A DNA stretch of 53,912 nucleotides from the NCBI GenBank assembly GCA_900315045.1, contig OMXR01000002.1, positions 1 through 53,912 on the forward strand, read 5' to 3'. How positions within the stretch are numbered: position 1 is the first letter of the stretch; every line of letters starts with the position of its first letter. The DNA comes from an uncultured Sutterella sp. (GTDB lineage: Bacteria; Pseudomonadota; Gammaproteobacteria; Burkholderiales; Burkholderiaceae_F). The position numbers and the translations under genes are program-made. The notes beneath the pieces were generated by a model that was not told the DNA's origin, did no database searches, and worked only from the letters and a program-made list of their open reading frames with translations. Positions 29,188 to 37,084 of the stretch are shown one piece after another.

Positions 29188-29460
29188 ATGAACAAGAACG
29201 AACTCGTTGAATTCATCGCCACTGCGGCTGACATTTCCAAGGCAAAGGCGGCTCTGGCTCTTGATGCCTTCACCGTTGCCGTGACCAATTCCCTGAAGAA
29301 GGGTGAGGATGTGTCCCTGGTCGGCTTCGGCACGTTCTCCGTTGCCGAGCGCTCCGCCCGCAATGGCCGCAATCCGCTGACCGGCGAATCGATCCAGATC
29401 GCTGCCAGCCGCGCTCCGAAGTTCCGCGCTGGCAAGACGCTCAAGGATGCTGTAAAGTAA
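29188..29460 (+). CDS. hupB: DNA-binding protein HU
   Basis: Histone-like nucleoid protein of exactly 90 residues, starting [20 protein letters not shown]. Contains the DNA-binding arm signature [18 protein letters not shown] and C-terminal [12 protein letters not shown]. The ATG at 29188 is chosen from family length, but no SD precedes it. A GTG at 29155, 13 bases after AAGGAG, would add 11 residues; this may be the real initiation site. Position right after lon is conserved in proteobacteria. Confidence 0.95.
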   Translation: MNKNELVEFIATAADISKAKAALALDAFTVAVTNSLKKGEDVSLVGFGTFSVAERSARNGRNPLTGESIQIAASRAPKFRAGKTLKDAVK

Positions 29461-29482
29461 GCGCCTTCGCTTTCAGGCTAGC

Positions 29483-29558
29483 GGGTGCTTAGCTCAGTTG
29501 GTAGAGCGGCGCCCTTACAAGGCGTAGGTCAGGAGTTCGAGCCTCTTAGCACCCACCA
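29483..29558 (+). tRNA. tRNA-Val (anticodon TAC)
   Basis: 76-base cloverleaf with encoded CCA. Acceptor GGGTGCT pairs with AGCACCC. D-arm AGCTCAGTTGGTAGAGC. Anticodon loop CTTACAA with anticodon TAC. T-arm GGAGTTCGAGCCTCT. The 3' end forms part of the left attachment repeat. Confidence 0.97.
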
Positions 29559-29591
29559 CCACTAGCCGATATAGCCAGTCAAGCCCTGTTT
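29546..29591 (+). repeat. Left 46-bp direct repeat (att site) overlapping tRNA-Val 3' end
   Basis: Identical over 46 bases to 30779-30824. Begins in the T-arm of tRNA-Val (TTAGCACCCACCA...) and runs through the 5' arm of the tRNA terminator. Typical of an integrase attachment site duplicated on integration at a tRNA gene. Confidence 0.9.
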
Positions 29592-29606
29592 TATACAGGG
29601 CTTTTC
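29581..29606 (+). terminator. tRNA-Val terminator
   Basis: Perfect stem AAGCCCTG/CAGGGCTT with seven-base loop and T-tail. A degraded version is present after the second repeat copy (30814-30838). Confidence 0.8.
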
Positions 29607-29775
29607 CGTATCTGCTTCCGGCATATGCGGGCATGGCCAGCACCTTTTGGTGGTGATTTGGTGGTGGTCGGAGAGCAACATGGCTTCAATGACGCTGTCC
29701 GGTAGAGGCCTGTTCAAAACTGACGGTCATTTGCTTTGTCTCCTAGAATGCGTAGAAGTTTCTTCAGGGGTTGAT

Positions 29776-30217
29776 ATGGCTATTCAGTTCCACCCGGACA
29801 GGGGTGATGTGTTGATCTGTGATTTCTCCGACTTCAAGGCGCCGGAGATGACCAAGCGACGGGCCCGTGGTAGTTCTGAGCCCTAAGCGGCGTCACGGGC
29901 CTGATGTGGTGACGGTTGTTCCGCTCAGCACAACGCCTCCGAATCCGCAGCAGATCTGGCACTGCAAGTTGTCGCTCGCTCTGCCGGATCCATACAGTGC
30001 GTTGACTCACTGGGTGAAGGGAGATATGGTTTACTCGGTGGCGCTCAGGCGACTGAATTTGTTCAAACTCGGGAAGGACGACAGCGGAAAGCGCCAGTAC
30101 GAATACGTTTCCTTGACTACTGAACAGCTGGCGGACGTGGAGCAGTGTGTCCTGAATGGTCTCGGTTTTTACGAAGAGGCCAAAAGGATTAGGCTTGCTG
30201 AAGCAAAATCGTGTTGA
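29776..30217 (+). pseudogene. Frameshifted PemK/MazF-family toxin
   Basis: Toxin endoribonuclease family. The first part (from ATG 29776, MAIQFHPDRGDVLICDFSDF ... EMTKRR) and the second part (VVVLSPKRRHGPDVVTVVPLSTTPP ...) are in different frames. They join at the run CGACGGGCCC, where one extra G in 29861-29863 shifts the frame; removing it restores KRRPVVVLSP, the typical PemK core strand. The reconstructed protein would be about 146 residues. Start has AGGGG nearby. No antitoxin gene precedes it. Either inactivated or a sequencing error in a G-run. Confidence 0.72.
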
Positions 30218-30337
30218 TTTGGTTAACATAGTGTCGTTCCCGCTCTGAATGCATCGCGATGCGTTTAACGGGCTTAAGTCCTGCCTCCGGCAGGCCTCTG
30301 CGGAGTCGAGATTGCAATCGCCCGCTGTGACTTTCGG

Positions 30338-30372
30338 GCCCCACTGGCGCAAGCCTCTGGGGCTTTGCTTTG
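30338..30372 (+). terminator. Terminator inside the integrated remnant
   Basis: GCCCC/GGGGC with a 16-base loop containing a smaller GC hairpin, followed by TTTGCTTTG. Confidence 0.5.
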
Positions 30373-30397
30373 TCAGGAGCTTCCTCTTTGCACCCTC

Positions 30398-30631
30398 CTA
30401 GCGTGTTACCGCTCGCAAGTAAGCGGCTGCTTCCGGCCCGTGCTGCGCCTCAGCCCTGGCGATGAGTTCAGCCTTCTCAGCCTCAGACATCCACCAGAGC
30501 GCGGGCGCCGTGGCGATCTGGAAGGCAACCAGGGCGGCGGCAATGGCCGCGACTGCACAAGCGAGGCGACACGGGCTGGAACGGATGCGCCCGAAGAAAA
30601 GACGCCCTAACAGCTGCAAACCATGGGGCAA
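30398..30631 (-). CDS. Small membrane protein, possible phage remnant
   Basis: 77 residues, not recognised. TTG start with GGGGA five bases upstream. One membrane segment (LACAVAAIAAALVAFQIATAP, about 24-44) followed by a charged helix (WMSEAEKAELIARAEAQHG). The pattern of one membrane helix plus a short amphipathic tail is seen in small phage-encoded proteins. It lies within the tRNA-Val remnant. Could be spurious; the coherent membrane-plus-helix pattern is the main support. Confidence 0.4.
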   Translation of the reverse strand: MPHGLQLLGRLFFGRIRSSPCRLACAVAAIAAALVAFQIATAPALWWMSEAEKAELIARAEAQHGPEAAAYLRAVTR

Positions 30632-30778
30632 GATGTCCCCAGGTGATACACTGTCCGAAACGGGCGGTCAGCCGTTTACAACTTGAAAGCAGCTGTCATC
30701 CGATTTGAGCCAGCACCGATGATTTTTTGGTGGTGGTTTTCCTGCAAGGCAATGATTTGATTTCGGAATGCCTTGCTT

Positions 30779-30824
30779 TTAGCACCCACCACCACTAGCC
30801 GATATAGCCAGTCAAGCCCTGTTT
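30779..30824 (+). repeat. Right 46-bp direct repeat (att site)
   Basis: Exact copy of 29546-29591. It lies 47 bases upstream of the amidohydrolase start, so the element inserted between tRNA-Val and that gene. Confidence 0.9.
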
Positions 30825-30871
30825 CTTGCAGGCTTTTTCGTATGTGTCTCATAGGGGATCAAGGAGATATC

Positions 30872-32506
30872 GTGAAACAGACTCTTGTTCTCGGAAACAT
30901 TATCACCATGGATCAGAAGCGGCCCTTTGCCAGGGCTGCACTCGTCAAGGACGGCGTTTTTGCGTATATCGGGGAGGCCGAGCAGGCAAGGAAGCTTGCC
31001 GATGCGGATGCGCAGGTTCTCGATTACGGCGAGCATTTCGTTTACCCGGGGTTTCTTGAATCGCATTGCCACGGTCATTTTGCCGGCGATCGTCTGATCG
31101 GGCAGGCCAATCTCGCGCAAGTCGGCCTCACCGACTATGACAAATACCGCGAGATCATCAAGGAATTCATTGCGAAGAATCCGCATCGCACCTTCTACAT
31201 GGCTGCAGGCTGGGTCGAAAATGACGAGTACGTCACCAAGGCGTATCTGGACGGGATCTGCCCGGACAAGCCTCTGATCATGCAGACCGGCGGCGGCCAT
31301 TCCATGCTGCTCAATACGAAGGCTCTCGCATGGATCGGCATCGATGCGGCGTACGCGAAGAAATACGGCTATGACATGGTCCATGTGGACGAGAAGGGCG
31401 AGCCGGACGGCTACATCTGCGAAAACCCGCTGATGGATGTCATTGCCAAGCTTCCCACGACGGTGGAGGACGGCAAGAACTATCTGCTTGCCTGGCAGGA
31501 TTTTGCCCTCAGCAACGGCTATACCGGAGTCGCCGACGCCGGCTCGGAGCTTTTCTTCCGGGACTCTCCCAGGGCATATTGGGAGCTCGAAAAGGAAGGA
31601 AAACTGAAGCTGCGCACCTACGCCTATCTGCTGGCTCCTGACAATGTCGAGGACCCGAAGGCGGAGGTGGCCCGCATTGCCGCGGATCGCGCCAGATACG
31701 GCGGCGAGTATTTCCAGGTCGTCGGCGTCAAGGCCTTCCTCGACGGCGTGACCGAGGCGCACACGGCCTGGCAGAACCAGGACTATCTGGATCAGCCCGG
31801 CTACCACGGCGTCGAGCGCTTCAACGATCACGACAAGATGGTGAAGCTGATCGCCGAGGCGGACCGGGAGGGGCTGTCCGTGCATGTCCATTCCGAAGGC
31901 GGCGGCGCAACGCACTTCATGCTGGGCTGCATTGAGGATGCGGAGAAAATCACAGGGGATCTGGATCAGCGCAACGTCCTGGCGCATCTGCACTTCGTGA
32001 CCGATGAGGATGTCCGCCGCATGGCGGCAACGGGCTCCATACCGGCGGTTGCGCCGCTTTGGACGGCGGAGGTGCCGGGCGGCTACGACATCGAGGTCTC
32101 GTATGTCGGAAAGGAACTGGCGGAGAACTCCTATCCCATCAAGTCATTCTTCGATGCGGGCGCAAACGTGGTCTTCCATTCGGACTACCCGGTCTCGCCG
32201 CTGATGAACGTCAAATACAGCATCTATACGGCCGAAAAGCGGCACTATCCCAAGGAAGTGCTGGGCGGCATAGACAAGCCGCACAACATCAAGGAGGCCA
32301 TCACCCGCGAGCAGTCGCTGCGCGCGATGACCATCAACGTTGCCCGCCAGTGGCGTCAGGAGCATCGCATCGGCTCGATCGAGTACGGCAAGCTCGCCAA
32401 TATGACGGTGTTCGATTGCGACTTCCTGCATGACGACATCGAAAAGGTTGCGCAGGCAAACATCATCGCTACCATCGTGGATGGCGAAGAGGTCTATAAG
32501 GCATAG
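30872..32506 (+). CDS. Amidohydrolase family 3 protein (YtcJ-like)
   Basis: Metal-dependent hydrolase of the amidohydrolase superfamily, cytoplasmic, 544 residues. GTG start after AAGGAG six bases upstream. N-terminal beta sandwich (LGNIITMDQKRPFARAALVKDG), metal ligands HCH in FLESHCHGHF, His in VHVHSEGGGATH, His in LAHLHFVTDEDV, and catalytic Asp in FHSDYPVSPL. C-terminal SIEYGKLANMTVFD is typical of the family. Substrate unknown; relatives act on N-substituted formamides or aryl compounds. Sits just past the right attachment repeat. Confidence 0.88.
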   Translation: MKQTLVLGNIITMDQKRPFARAALVKDGVFAYIGEAEQARKLADADAQVLDYGEHFVYPGFLESHCHGHFAGDRLIGQANLAQVGLTDYDKYREIIKEFIAKNPHRTFYMAAGWVENDEYVTKAYLDGICPDKPLIMQTGGGHSMLLNTKALAWIGIDAAYAKKYGYDMVHVDEKGEPDGYICENPLMDVIAKLPTTVEDGKNYLLAWQDFALSNGYTGVADAGSELFFRDSPRAYWELEKEGKLKLRTYAYLLAPDNVEDPKAEVARIAADRARYGGEYFQVVGVKAFLDGVTEAHTAWQNQDYLDQPGYHGVERFNDHDKMVKLIAEADREGLSVHVHSEGGGATHFMLGCIEDAEKITGDLDQRNVLAHLHFVTDEDVRRMAATGSIPAVAPLWTAEVPGGYDIEVSYVGKELAENSYPIKSFFDAGANVVFHSDYPVSPLMNVKYSIYTAEKRHYPKEVLGGIDKPHNIKEAITREQSLRAMTINVARQWRQEHRIGSIEYGKLANMTVFDCDFLHDDIEKVAQANIIATIVDGEEVYKA

Positions 32507-32907
32507 AAGTGCGCGGGTTCCCGTGTCCGCAGCGGAGAATTTTCGCGGATGAGCTCGGCTTGCACTTTTGTGCAAGCCGGCTGCCGCTGCAAAAAATCTC
32601 GCAAATCAAGGTTTCGTATTAGGAGTTTTCTACGGAAACCAAAGAAAACTAACGTCAGAAAACTACGTGAATCAAGCTCTTTGCACTGAGTCCGCAATCC
32701 TGCCCCGCTTGGTCGGGCGGAACTGCAGGGAAGAGGGCGGCGGGCGGAAACGCCCGCCCCGGCTGAGGCTTAAGCAGATGCCGGCAGAGTGTCCGATCGG
32801 GAGCAGAGCCTGTGGCATACTTCTGCGCGAAAGACCGCGCACGGAGCGGCAATGGCAGTGCTGGCAATCCGGACTTTTTCCCAGAACGTACAGGAGAGAT
32901 GCCTATC

Positions 32908-33558
32908 ATGGAATTTGCAGAAACACTCAGGGCAAGACGAAGCATTCGGTACTTCAAAAACGAAACTGTTGATCCGGCGCTGCTGACGCGCATCGTTCAG
33001 GACGCTTGCCTGGCGCCGAGCTGGGTAAATGCGCAGGAGTGGCAGGTGTGGGCTCTGACGGGCAAGGCGCTCGAAGCGTTTCGAGCTGAGCACTCCAGGC
33101 TCGATCTGGCAGGCGTCAAGGGATACAGCGAGACCAAACCGGCGCATCGGGAGCAGTTCTCGGCCATGGCTCAGGAGAACATGCGCACGTTTACTGAGAA
33201 GCGGAAAGATGCGGGCCTGGCCCAAGTCAAGCTCGAAAGCCAGGCTTGGCTCTTTCACGCTCCCGCGGTGCTGTTCCTGACAGTGCCCAAGACTCGCGGG
33301 GACTTTGCCATCTTTGATCTGGGCGGCTTTGCCCAGACGCTCATGCTGGCGGCCGCCGACAGGGGAGTGTCCTCGGTCATTGCCTACAACCTTGTCAAGT
33401 ATCCGGATGTGATCCGCAAGTACGTTCCCATCACGCAGGACGAAGAGATCGTCATCGGCATCGCCCTTGGCTATGCAGCACCCCATCCTCTCAATGACTT
33501 TCACTCCACGCGGCGGGGTGTCGATGACATCCTGCACATCGTGCAAGAGACGACTTGA
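32908..33558 (+). CDS. Nitroreductase family protein
   Basis: FMN-dependent NAD(P)H oxidoreductase of the nitroreductase fold, 216 residues. N-terminal FMN-binding motif RARRSIRYFKNETVD, then CLAPSWVNAQEWQVW; C-terminal FAQTLMLAAADRGVSSV and VIGIALGYA are standard. The ATG at 32908 is favoured because AGGAG is 11 bases upstream; the ATG at 32899 is too close. It lies about 400 bases after the amidohydrolase in the same direction. Probable roles are reduction of nitro-compounds, quinones or flavins. Confidence 0.9.
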   Translation: MEFAETLRARRSIRYFKNETVDPALLTRIVQDACLAPSWVNAQEWQVWALTGKALEAFRAEHSRLDLAGVKGYSETKPAHREQFSAMAQENMRTFTEKRKDAGLAQVKLESQAWLFHAPAVLFLTVPKTRGDFAIFDLGGFAQTLMLAAADRGVSSVIAYNLVKYPDVIRKYVPITQDEEIVIGIALGYAAPHPLNDFHSTRRGVDDILHIVQETT

Positions 33559-33701
33559 CGCAGCGCCGCCGACGGCCTTGAGCTGAACAGGATTCCGAAC
33601 CGCATGGAATCCTGTCCGGTCGCCATGGCGATGAAGCGGCGGCAACTCTTCCGGGAGGAGATCGACCTCCGGCTCTGCGAGAACAAGCGAGAGTTCTGCG
33701 T

Positions 33702-34964
33702 TTACTCGCTGGCGGTCGGGACGGAGATCCCGGCCGGCTGCACTCCCATTTTTGACTTTAGCTCGTGCTTGTCCCGGTACATGTCCTCGTCGGCCCGCCG
33801 CAGGACGTCATCGATCGAGTAGTCGATGACGGGATCGAAAACCGCCAGGCCCACGGCGATGCTCAGGAAGTTCTTTTCCGTCCGGACTGCGCCGAAGAGC
33901 TCCGGCTGCCGTGCCCTGAACTCCCGGATCATCTCGTCCTTGCGGCTAAGCGCCTCACCCGTGAGCAGCGCGGCAAACTCGTCGCCGCCGATCCTGAATG
34001 CCGCGCAGTCCGGGAACGTGCTGCAGATGAGACGGCCCGAGGCCTTCAGGTACTCGTCGCCGATGCAGTGTCCGTGATTGTCGTTGATCTGCTTGAGATT
34101 GTTGCAATCGAACATGGCCAGGGCAAAAGCCAGGCTCTCTCCCTTGTCAAGGCGCGCCTGAAGCTTCTGGACGCAGCGGGCGTAGGCGCTCTTGCTGCCG
34201 AGCTGCGTGAGCGGGTCGGTGAAGGCGATTCTCTGGGCGGCCACCAGATCCCTCAGGTGGCGCTTTTCGTTCTCGAGCGCCTTCTCGAGCTCCAGACGGT
34301 ATTCGTTCTTTTCCTGCTCGACGACGAAGGAGCGGAGCAGGCAGCAGCCGAGCATGTAGGCAACGGTGTACAGGGGCAGGAGCGGGAAGAAGATCTGGAT
34401 CGAGATGAAGAACAGCATGATCAGCCCGGAAAGGCCGATCGTATAGTGCCTCGCCCTGACGCGGTCTTCGGTTCTTGAGGCCGTGATCAGAGCATGGATG
34501 ACCGTGAGCAGGAGCAGCGCGATCAGCGCCGCGAGCAGCGCGTAGCGGGCAGGGCCCACCTGGTAGCCCCCTCGCTCGTCAAGCCAGAACAGAACCGGAT
34601 GCACGAAGTTCACGAGCACCAGTGCGAACGTGCCGGCGAAGAAGGCCCAGCCTGCGCCCGGCAGAATTCTCCGGAACGCGTTGTCCCGGTCCAGGTATTC
34701 GACGACGTACTGGGTCCAGAAAAGCACGCTCGCGGCCAGCGCTCCGAAGTAGAACGTCACCTCGGCAAAGAGCAGCGGCTTGATCGAGTAGTGGTCGAGG
34801 ATCGCCCAGAGCAGGTCGGCGGTGTGATACGCGGCAACGCCGTACAGAAAGCGGCGGTAGACGCGCTGGGTTTTGGCAGAAACGCCGCCGTGTCCGAAGA
34901 GAACGTCGTGGTTGATGATGAGCAGCGTCGCAAGCGCCAGAAAACAAACTAAAGAGTAGTACAT
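33702..34964 (-). CDS. Membrane-bound GGDEF diguanylate cyclase
   Basis: Synthesises c-di-GMP. 420 residues: an N-terminal integral-membrane sensor with seven or so segments (residues about 1-225), a short coiled coil (EYRLELEKALENEKRHLRDL), and a GGDEF domain (about 245-405). The active site is intact (FRIGGDEFAALL), with FDCNNLKQINDNHGHCIGDEYL ahead of it. No obvious RxxD inhibitory site four residues before GGDEF, so product inhibition may be weak. AAAGGA eight bases before the ATG. Monocistronic. Confidence 0.93.
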   Translation of the reverse strand: MYYSLVCFLALATLLIINHDVLFGHGGVSAKTQRVYRRFLYGVAAYHTADLLWAILDHYSIKPLLFAEVTFYFGALAASVLFWTQYVVEYLDRDNAFRRILPGAGWAFFAGTFALVLVNFVHPVLFWLDERGGYQVGPARYALLAALIALLLLTVIHALITASRTEDRVRARHYTIGLSGLIMLFFISIQIFFPLLPLYTVAYMLGCCLLRSFVVEQEKNEYRLELEKALENEKRHLRDLVAAQRIAFTDPLTQLGSKSAYARCVQKLQARLDKGESLAFALAMFDCNNLKQINDNHGHCIGDEYLKASGRLICSTFPDCAAFRIGGDEFAALLTGEALSRKDEMIREFRARQPELFGAVRTEKNFLSIAVGLAVFDPVIDYSIDDVLRRADEDMYRDKHELKSKMGVQPAGISVPTASE

Positions 34965-35200
34965 CGTGCCGGTCCTTTTGCTCCGGGCGCTTTCGAGGAT
35001 TCCTGGAGAGTTTCGGAAATCTGACTTGATACCGTATTATGCTCATTTCCCCGTGAATTTTCGCGCATGCCGCCGCGAATTTTTTCTGATTCCGGACTGC
35101 TGCTCGGTGCGGCCGGAAAGCTCGTGAACGAGGCTTGCGGCTTCGCTGGAGAGGAGGCGGAGCGGATCTTGTCCGCGGGCAACAGGCGAACGACGGACGA

Positions 35201-35239
35201 AAAAAAGCCCCCGGCGGGCCTCAATGGCGTGCCGGGGGC
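35201..35239 (-). terminator. Terminator after CorC/HlyC-like gene
   Basis: Nine-base stem GCCCCCGGC/GCCGGGGGC followed on the minus strand by TTTTTT. Ends the 35271-36611 transcript. Confidence 0.85.
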
Positions 35240-35270
35240 CTGGAAGAGCGCGGGGGACTGTCCGGAGGAA

Positions 35271-36611
35271 TCAGGCCTGTTCTGCCGCGGCCGGGCGCGC
35301 GGCGCCGGAGCGATCCTTGATCGTGAGCTTGACGGTGCCCACGGAGGCAGTGTGCATCTTCACGATCTCAAACAGGAAGTTCTCGTCCTCGATCTTGTCG
35401 CCCACGACGGGCAGGCGCTGGAAGAGGTTGAACACATATCCGCCGATCGTCACCTGCTCGGTGTCGAAGGGCCGGCCCACCATCTCGGCGATGCTGGCGA
35501 TTTCATAGCGGCCGCTGAACTCGTACTCGGTGTCGGAAAGCTTCTTGCATTCGGGCACGGAATTGTCGTGCTCGTCATGCATGTGGCCCATGACCTCCTC
35601 GACGATGTCCTCCATGGTGAGGATGCCGGCCGTGCCGCCGTACTCGTCAAGCACGAGCGCCGCGGAAATGCCTTCCTTGTTCATCATCTTGAGGATGTTG
35701 GAGATCGAGCTGTTCTCGGGCACGATGATGAAGCGGCGGCAGAGCTTGTCAAGGTCGGGCTGCTCGCTTCTGAGCGCGCACTGCAGCAGATCGTGGATGT
35801 GGATCATGCCGAGCACGTGGTCCTTGCTGCCGTCGATGTACGGGAAGCGCGTGTGCTTGGAATCGCGCACGACCGTGAGATTTTCCTCGAGCGGCCTTTG
35901 CTTGTTCAGGCAGATCAGGCGCTTTCTGGGCGTCATGACTTCCTTGGCGACGATGGCGCCGAAGTCCACGGCGTTGTGAATGATCTCGCTTTCCGTGCTG
36001 TCGATCTCGCCGCCCTTCATGCTTTCGTCGGCGATGATCTTGATCTCTTCGGCCGAGTGGGCGACTTCGCTCTCGCTCGCGGTGTGCACGCCGACGAGGC
36101 GCACTGCGTGCAGGGCGATGAAGTCGAGCGTCTTGATGAGCGGATTGCAGATCATCCAGAATACGTAGATGGGCCTGGCGATCCAGAGCACCATGCGGTC
36201 GCACCGGGCGATGGCGTAGAGCTTGGGCGCCTGCTCGCCGAACACCACGTGGCAGAGCGTGATTGCCGTGAAGGCGATCACCACGGAGATGGTGTGCGTG
36301 GCGATTTCCCCGAGACCCAGATATTTCAGAAGCGGTTCGCGGATGAGGGAGGCGACGGCAGGCTCACCCAGCCAGCCCAGAGCGAGGGAGGCGAGCGTGA
36401 TGCCGAGCTGCGTGGCGCTCAGATAGGTGTCGATGGAAGCCGTCATCTTGAGGGCCAGTTCGGCATTGCGGACCTTTTCCTTGACCATTTCCTCAAGTCT
36501 GGATCTTCTGACCTTGACCAGCGCAAATTCTGCGATCACAAAGTAGCCGTTCAGCGCTATGCACAGAAACGCCAGGGCAAGTTTGAATACGTCATCGGTG
36601 TCCATCACCAT
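35271..36611 (-). CDS. CNNM/CorC-type membrane protein with CBS pair (hemolysin family)
   Basis: Inner-membrane protein of 446 residues, family linked to Mg2+/Co2+ efflux or resistance. N-terminal DUF21/CNNM domain with four membrane segments (LALAFLCIALNGYFVIAEFAL near the start). A tandem CBS pair follows (VMTPRKRLICLN ... and MMNKEGISAALVLDEYGGTAGILT). C-terminal CorC/HlyC transporter-associated domain (SGRYEIASIAEMVGRPF). The ATG at 36611 is chosen for GGAG seven bases upstream. The hemolysin name is historical. Confidence 0.9.
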   Translation of the reverse strand: MVMDTDDVFKLALAFLCIALNGYFVIAEFALVKVRRSRLEEMVKEKVRNAELALKMTASIDTYLSATQLGITLASLALGWLGEPAVASLIREPLLKYLGLGEIATHTISVVIAFTAITLCHVVFGEQAPKLYAIARCDRMVLWIARPIYVFWMICNPLIKTLDFIALHAVRLVGVHTASESEVAHSAEEIKIIADESMKGGEIDSTESEIIHNAVDFGAIVAKEVMTPRKRLICLNKQRPLEENLTVVRDSKHTRFPYIDGSKDHVLGMIHIHDLLQCALRSEQPDLDKLCRRFIIVPENSSISNILKMMNKEGISAALVLDEYGGTAGILTMEDIVEEVMGHMHDEHDNSVPECKKLSDTEYEFSGRYEIASIAEMVGRPFDTEQVTIGGYVFNLFQRLPVVGDKIEDENFLFEIVKMHTASVGTVKLTIKDRSGAARPAAAEQA

Positions 36612-36879
36612 CGAAGTCTCCAGGGGACAAAATGAAAAACAAAAATTATATCGAAAAATTGACGGTTCAGAAAGCCGGCAAAAATCGAGGGAATCTGTCT
36701 GCATCCTTCTGAAATTACGCGGAAAAAAACTCTCTTGCGGGCGCCTGGGCGAGGGCGAAAAGCCCGTGTTTGCGGCGCTCGGGGCGCGATTTTGCCTCTC
36801 CGGCACTTGCTTATTTCGAATAAACACTGTAACATGCCGCTCCTGCTGTTAAGGAATGTCTTTCCGGACAGACCCGAGC

Positions 36880-36956
36880 GGAGTGGTAGTTCAGTTGGTT
36901 AGAATATCGGCCTGTCACGTCGAGGGTCGCGGGTTCGAGTCCCGTCCACTCCGCCA
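36880..36956 (+). tRNA. tRNA-Asp (anticodon GTC)
   Basis: 77-base cloverleaf with encoded CCA. Acceptor GGAGTGG/CCACTCC, D-arm AGTTCAGTTGGTTAGAAT, anticodon loop CTGTCAC, T-arm GCGGGTTCGAGTCCCGT. The anticodon stem contains a G-T wobble (TCGGC/GTCGA). Confidence 0.97.
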
Positions 36957-37084
36957 CAGATTTCCAGAAAAAGGCGAGCGCACTAAACGGCGTTTCGCCT
37001 TTTTTTCTGCTAGTCTCCAGCCCCGGCGCGCGAAAAGACGCGCCGCCAAGTTTGTTCCGTTTGTTGAGATAGGGATCGTTAAGC

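Larger units (their letters stand above)
29546..30824. mobile_element. Remnant of a tRNA-Val-integrated element
   Basis: About 1.2 kb enclosed by perfect 46-bp direct repeats. It contains a frameshifted PemK/MazF toxin gene, a small membrane-protein frame on the minus strand, a terminator, and a 12-base palindrome GCATCGCGATGC (30251-30262). No integrase gene remains, so the element cannot excise by itself. It could be a decayed prophage or satellite, or a small cargo unit mobilised in trans (inference). Confidence 0.75.
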
